Positions 8,155 to 17,123 of a stretch of 64,000 bases of DNA are shown piece by piece. The notes under the pieces are model-generated. The model made no database searches. It worked only from the letters and a program-made list of their open reading frames with translations, and was not told the origin of the DNA. The DNA lies in assembly GCA_965217935.1 (NCBI GenBank), contig OZ244581.1, positions 2,790,001 to 2,854,000 of the forward strand. The letters run 5' to 3'. The first letter of the stretch is position 1. Each line of letters opens with the position of its first letter. This DNA comes from JBBROS01 sp965217935. Its GTDB lineage: Bacteria; Pseudomonadota; Alphaproteobacteria; Acetobacterales; Acetobacteraceae. The position numbers were made by a program, and so were the translations under genes.

Positions 8155-8772
8155 ATGGCGAGCAACGATCAAGAGTTATCGATTAAGGTCCTTAAGGAAT
8201 CGATACGACTAAGCGAGATCCGATTGGCTGCCCAGCTACAGATGCGCTTGGCTCTTGAGGCAAGGCTCAACTCCTCACCGCCTTGGCTATTGGCGCTCGT
8301 AATAGGTCTCGTAACTTTCATACGTGGAAAATCAGTGCCGCTTGTGCTTACTGAAGTAGATAAGATCATTATCGTATTACCAATTTTAGCATTTTTATAC
8401 AGTTTGTATGCCGTCTTCGTTGTGGGAAGATGGCACTATGCCGGGAAACCACCATCTTTCTTGGTTTCTCATATAAGGCATGAGAGGAAGTACCCACGAT
8501 TTTCACGGTTCAACAGCTTAGTCGACAGATGTTTAGGATTCTTAAAAGCAAATATACCTAAATTTAGCTTTACTTACACCGCTACGTCTTCACATAATTT
8601 CCAATTATCTAATAGTATTGAGTGCTCTCGACTGCTTAAATTAGCTTTAGATTATGAGAAGAGCATAGCTGAAAATATTGATACATTAAAGCTGATACGG
8701 CGCTTTGTGCTCCTTCCTAATTTCTTAATACTATTTGCTTGCGTTTTGTGGCTAGTCGTACACCATAGTTAA
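8155..8772 (+). CDS. Unrecognised membrane protein in an AT-rich insert
   Basis: I do not recognise this protein of about 205 residues. It has an N-terminal amphipathic or coiled-coil helix (about residues 5-40), two hydrophobic segments (PPWLLALVIGLVTFI; IIIVLPILAFLYSLYAVFVV), a polar middle, and a C-terminal hydrophobic helix (FVLLPNFLILFACVLWLVV). The gene is far AT-richer than its neighbours and uses codons rare here (ATA, TTA, AGA), which indicates recent transfer. AGAGG lies only 2 nt before ATG 8155; a TTG at 8143 is an alternative start. A role in defence is possible but nothing in the sequence proves it. Confidence 0.65.
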   Translation: MASNDQELSIKVLKESIRLSEIRLAAQLQMRLALEARLNSSPPWLLALVIGLVTFIRGKSVPLVLTEVDKIIIVLPILAFLYSLYAVFVVGRWHYAGKPPSFLVSHIRHERKYPRFSRFNSLVDRCLGFLKANIPKFSFTYTATSSHNFQLSNSIECSRLLKLALDYEKSIAENIDTLKLIRRFVLLPNFLILFACVLWLVVHHS

Positions 8773-8884
8773 GGCCTACTCTGAATTTGATGAGACCCCA
8801 ATTTCGTTTGTTTTCCTCAGTGCCTTGTCACTAAATGACGTGTCCGACGTGACATTCCGCGCCGGTTGGGGTTCAACCATTTTT

Positions 8885-10666
8885 ATGACCGAGAACATCT
8901 ATGCCAGCGTTCGAGACGCCGTGATCGTTGCTCTAGGTAAACTTTTGCCCAACCTGCCGGACGAGGTAACCGCCCGCGTCGAAGTCACCCCGGCGCGCGA
9001 CCCGGCGCACGGCGACATGGCGACCAACGCGGCGATGGTCAGTGCGAAGGCGGCGCGGCAGAAGCCGACGGAGGTCGCGGCGGCGCTGGCGCAGGCGCTG
9101 ACGGACGGGCCGGACATCCTGCGCGCAGAGGCGGCGGGGCCGGGCTTCGTCAACCTGACGCTGCGGCCCGAGGCGTTCCGGGCGGCCGTGCCGGCGGCGT
9201 TGCGGGCGGGGGAAGCTTACGGGGCGAGCGAGGCCGGCGGGGGGAGGCCGGTGAACGTCGAGTACGTCTCGGCCAACCCGACCGGGCCGCTGCATGTGGG
9301 GCATTGCCGGGGGGCGGTGGTGGGGGATGCGTTGGCGAACCTGTTGGCGAAGGCCGGGTTCGCGGTGACCAAGGAGTATTACGTCAACGACGCCGGCGGG
9401 CAGGTGAACGCGCTCGCCTGGGCGGCCTATTGGCGATATTTGCAGGCAGCCGGAACGCGGCTGAGCGAGGAGGAGTATGCCGCGCAGGCGGCGGGCGGCT
9501 TGCAGTACGGGGGGGATTACCTGGCGCCCGTCGGGCGGATGCTGCTGGAGCGGCACGGGGAGTCGCTGGCCGGGCCGGGCGGAACCGTCGCGGACCCGGC
9601 GGTTTGGCTCGACACGGTGCGGGACGAGACCATCGCGGCGATGATGGCGGGAATCCGGGCGGACCTGGCCGCGCTGGGAGTGGCGCCGGACGTCTATACC
9701 TCGGAGCGGGCGCTGGTGGAGCAGGACGCCGTCGATGGGGTGATCGGGCGGCTGCAGGATATGGGCCTGATCTACGAGGGCGTGCTGGAGCCGCCGAAAG
9801 GCAAGGCGCCGGAGGATTGGGAGCCACGGGAGCAGACGCTGTTCCGGGCGACGCAGTTCGGCGACGACGTGGATCGGCCGTTGCGCAAGTCGGACGGATC
9901 CAACACCTACTTCGCCAACGACATCGCCTACCACGCCGACAAGATGGGCCGCGGGGCCGGGCTGATGATCGACGTCTGGGGCGCGGATCACGGGGGATAC
10001 GTGCCGCGCATGAAGGCGGCGGTGCGGGCCTTGGCGGGCGACGGCGGGCAGCGGCTGGAGGTGGTGCTGTGCCAGATCGTGCGCGTGGTGCGCGGCGGCC
10101 AGCCGGTCAGGATGAGCAAGCGCGCCGGCACCTTCGTAACCCTGCGGGACTTGCTCGACGAGGTGGGGCGGGACGCGGTGCGCTTCACCATGCTGACCCG
10201 CAAGGCGGACGCGCAGATGGAGTTCGACCTCGACGCGGTGGTGGCGCAGACGCGGGAAAACCCGGTGTTCTACGTGCAGTATGCCCATGCGCGCTGCCGC
10301 TCGGTGCTGCGCGCCGGGGGCGAAACGTATGACGTGTCGCGGGCAGCGCTGGCCGAGGCGCCGCTGGAGAGCCTGACGGCGGAGGCGGAGATGGCGTTGA
10401 TGCGCCGGCTGGCGGGTTGGCCGCGGACGGTGGAAGGGGCGGCGCTGGCGCAGGAACCGCACAGGATTGCATTTTTTCTCTATGACTTGGCGGGCGACTT
10501 TCATATGCTGTGGAACCGTGGGCGGGACAATTCGGCGTTGCGGTTCCTGCAAGCCGGGCGGCCCGCGGAAACATTGGCGCGGCTTGCCCTGGTGGAAGCC
10601 ACGGCAACCGTGATCCGCTCCGGCCTGGCGGTGCTGGGCGTGGAGCCTGTCGAGGAGATGCGTTGA
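8885..10666 (+). CDS. argS: Arginyl-tRNA synthetase
   Basis: This 593-residue class I synthetase charges tRNA-Arg. The HIGH-type motif HVGH is at about 137-140, preceded by VEYVSANPTGP, and the KMSK-type loop reads RMSKRAGTFVTL. The C-terminal DALR anticodon-binding domain (FYVQYAHAR and onward) is complete. ATG 8885 (MTENIYASV) is preferred to the in-frame upstream start at 8825, whose 20 extra residues fall in the AT-rich insert. The SPOR-domain gene starts 3 bp after the stop. Confidence 0.95.
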   Translation: MTENIYASVRDAVIVALGKLLPNLPDEVTARVEVTPARDPAHGDMATNAAMVSAKAARQKPTEVAAALAQALTDGPDILRAEAAGPGFVNLTLRPEAFRAAVPAALRAGEAYGASEAGGGRPVNVEYVSANPTGPLHVGHCRGAVVGDALANLLAKAGFAVTKEYYVNDAGGQVNALAWAAYWRYLQAAGTRLSEEEYAAQAAGGLQYGGDYLAPVGRMLLERHGESLAGPGGTVADPAVWLDTVRDETIAAMMAGIRADLAALGVAPDVYTSERALVEQDAVDGVIGRLQDMGLIYEGVLEPPKGKAPEDWEPREQTLFRATQFGDDVDRPLRKSDGSNTYFANDIAYHADKMGRGAGLMIDVWGADHGGYVPRMKAAVRALAGDGGQRLEVVLCQIVRVVRGGQPVRMSKRAGTFVTLRDLLDEVGRDAVRFTMLTRKADAQMEFDLDAVVAQTRENPVFYVQYAHARCRSVLRAGGETYDVSRAALAEAPLESLTAEAEMALMRRLAGWPRTVEGAALAQEPHRIAFFLYDLAGDFHMLWNRGRDNSALRFLQAGRPAETLARLALVEATATVIRSGLAVLGVEPVEEMR

Positions 10667-10669
10667 GCC

Positions 10670-11491
10670 GTGCCCGACGATTTGCGGATACCTGAGCCCC
10701 ACGAGCAGGGGAGCGTGACAGCGCACTACAGCACGCGGCGGGCGCGATCGGACCCGGGGATGCGATACATGACCATCGCGGCGGCGCTGCTTGGCGGCGG
10801 GCTGGTGCTGGGCATGGGCATCTGGGGGATGATGGGGCGGACGCCCGGCGCCGTGCCAGTGATCGAGGCGGACAGCCGGCCGTTGCGGGTGAAGCCGGAT
10901 GATCCGGGCGGCATGACGATCGCCGGGCTGAATGACGCGATGCTGGGCGGGAAGGCGGCCGGAAAGGACCGGCTGGCGCCCACGCCGGAAGCCCCGGCCC
11001 CGCAGGCGTTGCAGGCGCAACTGCAGCCGGCGGCGCCGTCCGAGCCTGCAGCGCCCGTGGCGTCTGCGGCGCCCGTGCCCATGACGGGGGAGCAGGCCGT
11101 AAGCGGCTCGCCGCTTCCCGACACGCCGCAGCCCGCCCCCAAGCCTGCGAAGGCGCCGGCCCGGGCGAGCGAGCCGGTTGCCGAGGCGCCGCCGCCGACG
11201 CCGGCCCCGGAAACGCCTCGGGCCGCGGCCGGGGGCAGGGATGGGAGCGGGACGATGGTGCAGCTTGCGGCGGTGAAGACCGAGGACTTGGCGCGCGGCG
11301 AGTGGGAACGACTGTCGAAGCGGATGCCCGAGCTGCTGGGCGGACGCAAGCCGGTGTTCCAGCGGACCGAGGCCAAGGGCCGGGCGTATTGGCGCATCCG
11401 CACCGGCGGGTTCGGCAGCGACGCGGATGCGGCCGCGTTCTGCAGCAAGGTCCGCGCGGAGAAGAACAACTGCGCGGTCGCTTCGTTCTGA
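10670..11491 (+). CDS. SPOR-domain inner-membrane protein
   Basis: This 273-residue protein has a short cytoplasmic N-terminus, one membrane helix (about residues 35-56), a long Pro/Ala-rich periplasmic linker and a C-terminal SPOR domain (VQLAAVKTEDLARGEWERL to the end). SPOR domains bind denuded septal peptidoglycan, so a role at the division site is likely. It begins with GTG 3 bp after argS and precedes nagZ, the usual alphaproteobacterial order. Confidence 0.85.
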   Translation: MPDDLRIPEPHEQGSVTAHYSTRRARSDPGMRYMTIAAALLGGGLVLGMGIWGMMGRTPGAVPVIEADSRPLRVKPDDPGGMTIAGLNDAMLGGKAAGKDRLAPTPEAPAPQALQAQLQPAAPSEPAAPVASAAPVPMTGEQAVSGSPLPDTPQPAPKPAKAPARASEPVAEAPPPTPAPETPRAAAGGRDGSGTMVQLAAVKTEDLARGEWERLSKRMPELLGGRKPVFQRTEAKGRAYWRIRTGGFGSDADAAAFCSKVRAEKNNCAVASF

Positions 11492-11542
11492 CGCCGGTTC
11501 AGGGCCGGGCTTGATAAGCCGCTCGCCGCGACGCTGACCGCG

Positions 11543-12538
11543 ATGAAAGCGGCGATCGTCGGGCTTGCCGGGACCGAACTGAGTCCCGATGAACGCTCGC
11601 TGCTGCGGGCGGAGCAGCCCGCGGGCGTGATCCTGTTCGCCCGCAACGTGGCTGGCAAGGCGGAGCTGGCGCGGTTGACCGGCGACATACGGGCCGCGCT
11701 TCCGCCCGGCGGCGTGCTCATGGTCGATCAGGAAGGGGGGCGCGTGGCCCGGCTGCGCCCGCCGCACTGGCCGGCGCATCCTGCGGCGGCGCTGATCGGG
11801 GCGCGCTACGCGCGTGACCGGCAGGCGGGGGCGCGGCTGGCCTGGATCACGGGCGCGCTGATCGGGCTTGATTGCCTGGAGGCCGGTTTTGATGTGGTGT
11901 GCGCGCCGGTGCTGGATCTGGCAACGGACGGAATGACGGCGGCGATCGGCGACCGGTCATTCGGCGCGGAGGTGGAGCAGGTGGCAATGTTGGGTCAGGC
12001 GGCAGCCGCGGGGCTGATGAGCGCCGGGGTGCAGCCGGTGGGCAAGCATGCGCCGGGGCATGGGCGGGCGCGGGTGGATAGCCACGTCGGCTTGCCCCGG
12101 CTGGAGGCGGAGGAGGATTTGTCGCCCGACATCGCCGTCTTCGCACGATGCCGGGCGCTGCCTTGGATGATGACGGCGCATATCGTCTACGCGGGCGTCG
12201 ATGCGGACCGGCCCGGAACATTGTCGCCGGCGGTGATCGGGGACGTGATCCGCGAACGGATCGGGTTCGGCGGCGTCCTGGTGTCGGATGACTTGTCGAT
12301 GGGGGCCGTTTCGGGCGCGCCCGGGTTTTCTACGCGGCAGGCGCTGGAGGCCGGGTGCGACCTGGCCCTGCACTGCTCGGGGGCGTTCGAGGAGAGCCGG
12401 GCGGTGCTGGCGGCGGCGGGCGAGGTCTCGGCGGCGGCGGCCGGACGGCTGACGAGGGCGCGGGAGAGCGCCGCGCGGGCGCGCGTGACGCTGGACCGGG
12501 CGGGCCTGGCGGCGGAGCAGGCGGCGTTGCTGGCATGA
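11543..12538 (+). CDS. nagZ: Beta-N-acetylhexosaminidase NagZ
   Basis: This 331-residue cytoplasmic GH3 enzyme removes N-acetylglucosamine from anhydro-muropeptides during peptidoglycan recycling. The family loop is present as KHAPGHG (about 168-174) with catalytic-dyad Asp179 and His181; most NagZ proteins have KHFPGHG, so the F-to-A change is slightly unusual. The nucleophile Asp lies in VSDDLSMGA (about 249). The stop overlaps the start of the M50 protease (ATGA). Confidence 0.92.
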   Translation: MKAAIVGLAGTELSPDERSLLRAEQPAGVILFARNVAGKAELARLTGDIRAALPPGGVLMVDQEGGRVARLRPPHWPAHPAAALIGARYARDRQAGARLAWITGALIGLDCLEAGFDVVCAPVLDLATDGMTAAIGDRSFGAEVEQVAMLGQAAAAGLMSAGVQPVGKHAPGHGRARVDSHVGLPRLEAEEDLSPDIAVFARCRALPWMMTAHIVYAGVDADRPGTLSPAVIGDVIRERIGFGGVLVSDDLSMGAVSGAPGFSTRQALEAGCDLALHCSGAFEESRAVLAAAGEVSAAAAGRLTRARESAARARVTLDRAGLAAEQAALLA

Positions 12539-13236
12539 TCGACACGGCGGTGCAGATCATCCTGGTGGCGATCCCGGCCATCCTGGCCATCACGCTGCAC
12601 GAGGCCTCGCACGGGTATGCGGCGCTGGCGCTGGGGGACGACACCGCGAAGACGATGGGGCGGCTGTCGCTCAACCCGGTGCGGCACATCGACCCGGTGG
12701 GCACCATCCTGCTGCCCGGCGCCTTGATCCTTGGCCAGTTGCTCACGGTCGGGCGCATCGTGTTCCTGTTTGGCTGGGCCAAGCCGGTGCCGGTCTCGGC
12801 CTGGCGGTTCAGCGACCCGCGGCGGATGATGGCGCTGGTCGCGGCGGCCGGGCCGTTGACGAACTTCGTGCTGGCGTGGATCGGGGCGCTGGCGCTGCAC
12901 GGGATGCCGTATTTGCCGGCGGGCGCCGCGTTCGTGCTGCAGGACATGCTGGAGACGTTCATCCTGGCGAACCTGATCCTCGGGCTGTTCAACCTGCTGC
13001 CCATTCCGCCGCTCGATGGCGGGCGGATCATGGTGGGCATCTTGCCGTTGCCGCTGGCGGCGGTGTGGGCGCGGCTGGAGCGGGCGGGGATCGTCATCGT
13101 GCTGCTGGTCGTGTTCATCGGGCCGCGGCTGCTGGCGGAGTTCGGGGTGGCGTTCGATCCGGTGGGGGCGGCGTTGCGGACGGTGGTGCCCTGGAGCCTG
13201 AACGTCGTGTTCCACGCCGCGGGGCTGAATGGGTGA
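12535..13236 (+). CDS. Site-2 protease family (M50) metalloprotease
   Basis: This 233-residue multi-pass membrane protein has the zinc motif HEASH (22-26) in the first helix and the third ligand in PPLDGG (Asp161), both typical of the compact M50B/YwhC-like subgroup. Such proteases cut substrates within the membrane; the target is unknown. It is translationally coupled to nagZ (ATGA). No PDZ domain is visible, so it is not an RseP orthologue. Confidence 0.9.
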   Translation: MIDTAVQIILVAIPAILAITLHEASHGYAALALGDDTAKTMGRLSLNPVRHIDPVGTILLPGALILGQLLTVGRIVFLFGWAKPVPVSAWRFSDPRRMMALVAAAGPLTNFVLAWIGALALHGMPYLPAGAAFVLQDMLETFILANLILGLFNLLPIPPLDGGRIMVGILPLPLAAVWARLERAGIVIVLLVVFIGPRLLAEFGVAFDPVGAALRTVVPWSLNVVFHAAGLNG

Positions 13237-13295
13237 GGGGGGCCGGCGCTTCGGGTGGCGAGGCCGGCAAAACGACTGACTGAACAAGGCTGGGC

Positions 13296-13802
13296 ATGAA
13301 GGGCGTGGAGCGGTCGATAGAGAACGCATTGCTTGCAAGCCGTTGGCTGCTTCTCGTGTTCTACGCGGGGTTGGCTGCCGGCCTGGCGCTCTATGCGGCA
13401 TCCTTCCTGTTGAAGCTCTACAAGCTGGCCGCGACTGCGCTGACCTCGACCGAGACTCAGCTTATCTTGAGCATGCTGGGATTGATCGATTCGGCGCTGG
13501 TCGCCTCGCTCGTCGTGATGGTGATGATCTCGGGCTACGAGAATTTCATCAGCCGGTTCGATAATCCGGACGTGTCCTCTGAACTGACATGGCTCGGCAA
13601 ACTGGATGCCGGCAGCTTGAAGATAAAGGTTGCATCGTCCATCGTCGCGATCTCGTCGATCCACCTGCTCCAGGTGTTCATGAACGCGCCGGAGTATTCG
13701 AATGACAAGATCATGTGGTTCACGCTGATCCACCTGACGTTCGTCGTCTCGGCGCTGCTCCTCGGATACCTTGACCGGCTGACCAGCGCGCAGAAGCATT
13801 AG
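13296..13802 (+). CDS. UPF0114 family membrane protein (YqhA-like)
   Basis: This 168-residue protein has about four membrane helices, with the UPF0114 features MKGVERSIENALLASRWLLL and VVMVMISGYENFISRFDN. The biochemical function of the family is not established. Its TAG stop (13800-13802) contributes the TA at the left end of palindromic element B1, so an element entered at the stop codon without changing the protein. Confidence 0.85.
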   Translation: MKGVERSIENALLASRWLLLVFYAGLAAGLALYAASFLLKLYKLAATALTSTETQLILSMLGLIDSALVASLVVMVMISGYENFISRFDNPDVSSELTWLGKLDAGSLKIKVASSIVAISSIHLLQVFMNAPEYSNDKIMWFTLIHLTFVVSALLLGYLDRLTSAQKH

Positions 13803-13846
13803 ACCCTTATCGCCCTGACTTTTCCAGCCAGGGCAATTGCAAACTA
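13800..13846 (+). repeat. Family B palindromic element, copy B1 (single hairpin)
   Basis: The element begins with the TA of the UPF0114 stop codon and ends with the TA at 13845-13846, which is also the left border of element A3. The core is the family B inverted repeat CGCCCTGAC...GCCAGGGC with outer TAGACCC and a GCAAACTA end. It is one half of the two-hairpin form seen at 23551-23654. Confidence 0.7.
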
Positions 13847-13903
13847 AGCATCATTTCGCGGGACGGCTCGCCGTTACAACGCGAAAAATGATGCGTCTGC
13901 TTA
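13845..13903 (+). repeat. Family A element, short form A3 (59 nt)
   Basis: This copy holds only the first hairpin of family A (arms GCATCATTTCGC and GCGAAAAATGATGC) and ends GTCTGCT-TA. The TAs are at 13845-13846 and 13902-13903; C at 13844 and G at 13904 restore CTAG on removal. It is fused head-to-tail with B1. Confidence 0.8.
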
Positions 13904-13908
13904 GGCCT

Positions 13909-14043
13909 TATCGGCAGCCTTCGAGCGCAGCGTCGGCAATAAGTGCGGCAGCATGACGACAAAGCTGCCCGGCAACATAAAGACTTGAGGCGCTCGCTCG
14001 CCCGATCGGTTCGAAGCGGTTGTTTCCGAACGAGCCCGAAGGC
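13909..14043 (-). repeat. Family C element, copy C1 (divergent)
   Basis: Read on the minus strand, this is GCTCGTTCGGAA, the AACCGNTTCGAACCGATC core and TGCCGGGCAGCTTTG, closely similar to C2 at 41559. The far end carries about 18 extra bases before a TA at 13909-13910, and the other border has lost its TA. The remaining 14044-14228 up to tatB has no gene I can support, but it contains a CCTAGG at about 14174. Confidence 0.65.
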
Positions 14044-14228
14044 TGACCGCTTTGCCCGCAAGCTTGGCGGGCGGCAGCGCGCGAGAGGCCACCCTGATGC
14101 CAGTTGCCCGCAAAGGCCGCCGTCCGGGTCGAGCCCGAAGCCAAGCGGGGCATCGGCATCGCAGCACGAGGGCCTAGGCCCGATCGAATGATACATGCTA
14201 GATCGGCCCCGAAGGATGTCAGTTCGCG

Positions 14229-14804
14229 ATGTTTGATTTTGCCTGGTCCGAAATCATGTTGGTCGGTATCGTCGCCCTGATCGCGATCGGGCCGAAGGAC
14301 CTGCCTGTCGCGATGAAGACGGTGGCGCAGCTCATCAAGAAGGCGCGGCGCATGGCCGGCGAGTTCCAGACCCACCTCGACGACATGATGCGCGAGGCGA
14401 ACCTGCACGAGGTCCGCGACACCATCACCGACCTGCGGCGGATGGACATCAAGGGCAAGATCCTGAACGCGGTCGATAGCGACGGCACGCTGCGCAAGAC
14501 GGTGGCCGACAACCCGCTCGACATCAAGCCGGCCCCGCCGCCCGTCCCGGTCGCCGATAGCCCGGCGGTGGCGGAGCAAACAATCGAGGCCTATCCAGAG
14601 CATTCGATCGCGGCCCCGGCTGAGGCCGCCGAGCTGGGCAAGGTCGGGGACAGCCAGGCGCCGCCCTCGTTCATCCCGCCGCAGGTTGCGCGGGCCGGAT
14701 TGCCCGGGCCGCCCGTGCCGCCGCCGGCCTTCGTCCCGCCTTCGGCAGCCGCCCAGGCGACCAAGTCAGCATCCGGCGCGCGACGCGCCAGGCATTACGC
14801 CTGA
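14229..14804 (+). CDS. tatB: Sec-independent translocase subunit TatB
   Basis: This 191-residue protein has the TatA/B architecture: one N-terminal membrane helix (MFDFAWSEIMLVGIVALIAI), the hinge GPKDLP, and an amphipathic helix with MAGEFQTHLDDMMREA. These TatB features and its length separate it from TatA. With TatC it forms the twin-arginine substrate receptor. The C-terminal third is Pro/Ala-rich. tatC follows after 30 bp. No tatA gene precedes it, although tatA-tatB-tatC is the usual order. Confidence 0.92.
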   Translation: MFDFAWSEIMLVGIVALIAIGPKDLPVAMKTVAQLIKKARRMAGEFQTHLDDMMREANLHEVRDTITDLRRMDIKGKILNAVDSDGTLRKTVADNPLDIKPAPPPVPVADSPAVAEQTIEAYPEHSIAAPAEAAELGKVGDSQAPPSFIPPQVARAGLPGPPVPPPAFVPPSAAAQATKSASGARRARHYA

Positions 14805-14834
14805 GCCTGCCGGTTCGATTTCGAGAGGTTAGAG

Positions 14835-15626
14835 TTGGCCCAAGCGAACGTCACCGACGACGATCCGATCAACGACAAGCCGATGCCGCTGCTCGACCAC
14901 CTGATCGAGCTGCGCCGCCGGCTGCTGTGGTCGGCCGTGGCGTTCCTAGCGGCGTTCGGCGTCTGCTACTTTTTCAGCGAGGCGATCTACTCGTTCCTGG
15001 CCCAGCCGCTGGCGGATATCCTGGTGACCAAGACCGGGCAGAACCGGCGGCTGATCTTCACCGCGCTGTACGAGGCGTTCTTCACCTACCTGCGGGTGGC
15101 GTTCTTCGGGGCGGCGTTCATCTCGTTCCCGATCGTGGCGTCGCAGGTCTACCTGTTCGTGGCGCCCGGCCTCTATCGCAGCGAGAAGCGGGCGTTCCTG
15201 CCGTTCCTGATCGCCACCCCGGTGTTGTTCCTGCTGGGCGCGGCGCTCGCCTATTACTTCGTGTTCCCGATGGCCTGGAAGTTCTTCCTGAGCTTTGAAT
15301 CGCAGAACGGCGCGGGCGGGCTGCCTGTCGAGCTTGAGGCGAAGGTGAGCGAGTACCTGAGCCTGGTGATGCGGTTGATCTTCGCCTTCGGCATCGCCTT
15401 CCAATTGCCGGTGCTGCTCACGCTGCTGGCCAAGGTCGGGATCGTCACCTCGAAGACGCTGAAGCAGTACCGGCGTTACGCCTACGTGGGCATGTTCGTG
15501 ATCGCGGCCATCATCACGCCGCCGGACGTCATCACGCAGACCGGTCTCGCGGTGCCGCTGATCGCGCTTTACGAGATCTCGATCTTCACCGCCGGGCTGG
15601 TCGAGACGAAGCCGGTCGAGGCCTGA
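14835..15626 (+). CDS. tatC: Sec-independent translocase subunit TatC
   Basis: This 263-residue six-helix inner-membrane protein recognises twin-arginine signal peptides. The N-terminal motif MPLLDHLIELRRRLLWS is typical and complete. Translation appears to begin at TTG 14835 (MAQANVTDD), a start supported by a purine-rich GAGAGGTTAGAG just upstream; ATG 14883 would remove 16 residues. The stop overlaps the serS start (TGATG). The SDR/BMP proteins in the window include at least one putative RR signal that could use this system. Confidence 0.95.
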   Translation: MAQANVTDDDPINDKPMPLLDHLIELRRRLLWSAVAFLAAFGVCYFFSEAIYSFLAQPLADILVTKTGQNRRLIFTALYEAFFTYLRVAFFGAAFISFPIVASQVYLFVAPGLYRSEKRAFLPFLIATPVLFLLGAALAYYFVFPMAWKFFLSFESQNGAGGLPVELEAKVSEYLSLVMRLIFAFGIAFQLPVLLTLLAKVGIVTSKTLKQYRRYAYVGMFVIAAIITPPDVITQTGLAVPLIALYEISIFTAGLVETKPVEA

Positions 15627-16891
15627 TGCACGACATTCGGGCGTTGCGGGCCGATCCGGCCGGGTTTGACGCGGCTTTGGCGCGGCGGGGATTGCCGCCC
15701 GCGAGCGCGGAGGCGCTCGCGCTCGATGTGGACCGGCGGGCGGCGCTGGCCGAGGCGCAAGCAGGCCAGGCCCGGCGGAATGCGCTGTCGAAAGAGATCG
15801 GGCAGGCCCGGCGGGAGGGACGGGGTGCGGCCGGGCCGGAAGCCGAGGCCACGGCGCTGCGGGACGCGATGAGCGCGTTGGAGCAACGGGCCGGAGCGCT
15901 GGAGGCGGCGGTGCGCGAGCGGCTCGAAGCGCTGCCGAACATGCTCGACGCCGATGTGCCGGACGGGACGGACGAGAGCGCCAACGTCGTGCTGAAGCAG
16001 ACCGAATTGCCGCCGCCCGCCTTTCCAGCGCGCGAGCATTTCGAGTTAGGCGAAGCGCTCGGCCAGATGCTGTTCGAGCCGGCGGCGCGCATGTCCGGCA
16101 GCCGCTTCACCATCCTGCAAGGCGGCCTCGCGCGCATGGAGCGCGCCCTCGGCCAGTTCATGCTGGACCTGCACACCGAGAAGCACGGCTACGTCGAGAC
16201 CCAGGTGCCCCTGCTCGTGAACGATGCGGCGGCCTATGGCGCCGACAAGCTGCCGAAGTTCGCCGACGACCTGTTCCGCACCACCGACGGGCGCTGGCTG
16301 ATCCCGACCAGCGAGGTTCCGCTCGCCAGCCTGGTGATGGACCAGATCGTGCCCGAGGCGGACCTGCCGATCCGGGTGACGGCGCTCAGCGAGTGCTTCC
16401 GCAGCGAGGCGGGCGCGGCCGGGCGGGACACGCGGGGAATGCTGCGGCAGCATCAGTTCCGCAAGGTGGAGCTGGTGAGCGTCACCCACCCGGATCGCAG
16501 CGGCGAAGAGCACGAGCGCATGACGGGCTGCGCGGAGGCGGTGCTGGAGGCCCTGGGATTGGCTTACCGCAGGGTGTTGCTGTGCGCGGGGGACACCGGG
16601 TTCGGCGCGGCGAAAACCTACGACCTGGAGGTCTGGCTGCCTGGGCAGAAGGCTTGGCGGGAGATCAGCTCCTGCAGCAACACCCGCGCGTTCCAGGCCC
16701 GGCGGATGAACGCGCGGATGCGCGGGGCGGACGGCAAGGCGGCCGGGCCGGTGCATACGCTGAACGGCTCCGGCGTGGCGCTTGGACGGGCGTTGATCGC
16801 GGTGATGGAAACCTACCAGGACGCGGACGGCGGCATCGGCGTGCCGGACGTCCTGCGGCCCTACATGGGCGGGATGGAGCGGATCGGCTGA
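15626..16891 (+). CDS. serS: Seryl-tRNA synthetase
   Basis: This 421-residue class II synthetase charges tRNA-Ser and tRNA-Sec. It has the N-terminal helical hairpin that clamps the tRNA variable arm (residues about 28-100), motif 2 with CFRSEAGAAGRDTRGM and motif 3 (LNGSGVALGRALIAVME). Its ATG is embedded in the tatC stop (TGATG), so translation is coupled. tatC-serS linkage is common in alphaproteobacteria. Confidence 0.96.
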   Translation: MHDIRALRADPAGFDAALARRGLPPASAEALALDVDRRAALAEAQAGQARRNALSKEIGQARREGRGAAGPEAEATALRDAMSALEQRAGALEAAVRERLEALPNMLDADVPDGTDESANVVLKQTELPPPAFPAREHFELGEALGQMLFEPAARMSGSRFTILQGGLARMERALGQFMLDLHTEKHGYVETQVPLLVNDAAAYGADKLPKFADDLFRTTDGRWLIPTSEVPLASLVMDQIVPEADLPIRVTALSECFRSEAGAAGRDTRGMLRQHQFRKVELVSVTHPDRSGEEHERMTGCAEAVLEALGLAYRRVLLCAGDTGFGAAKTYDLEVWLPGQKAWREISSCSNTRAFQARRMNARMRGADGKAAGPVHTLNGSGVALGRALIAVMETYQDADGGIGVPDVLRPYMGGMERIG

Positions 16892-16914
16892 GGGTTACTC
16901 GCCGCGCGGGCTGG

Positions 16915-17112
16915 TCACGAGGCGTCGACCACGTTAAGGCGGCGCCTTATTAGCTCCACGTCCCCGCTCAGCCGGTCGATGCGGCGCGAGAGGGATGCGC
17001 CTTGCGCTTCCAACATGCTAAGACGTTCCTTGATTTCGATCCCATCGGTTTTCAGCTCGGCGATGTTTCCCCGGATCGCGCCCAGCAGATCGAGCGCGAT
17101 GCTGTCGCTCAC
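16915..17112 (-). CDS. Small coiled-coil protein (65 aa), function unknown
   Basis: The protein from GTG 17112 begins MSDSIALDLLGAIRGNIAEL and is almost entirely heptad-like helix (LKTDGIEIKERLSMLEAQG, then SRRIDRLSGDVELIRRRL). AGGAG lies about 8 nt upstream of the GTG, which decides the start. It sits 11 bp downstream of ppa on the same strand and is probably co-transcribed. Similar short coiled-coil proteins are common and uncharacterised; I assign no function. Confidence 0.7.
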   Translation of the reverse strand: MSDSIALDLLGAIRGNIAELKTDGIEIKERLSMLEAQGASLSRRIDRLSGDVELIRRRLNVVDAS

Positions 17113-17123
17113 GATGAAGTCTC

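Noticed and set aside
8933..11779. Open frame of about 950 codons antisense to argS, the SPOR gene and nagZ
   Set aside because: Arg/His/Pro-rich translation typical of a shadow frame; the opposite strand encodes three recognised proteins.
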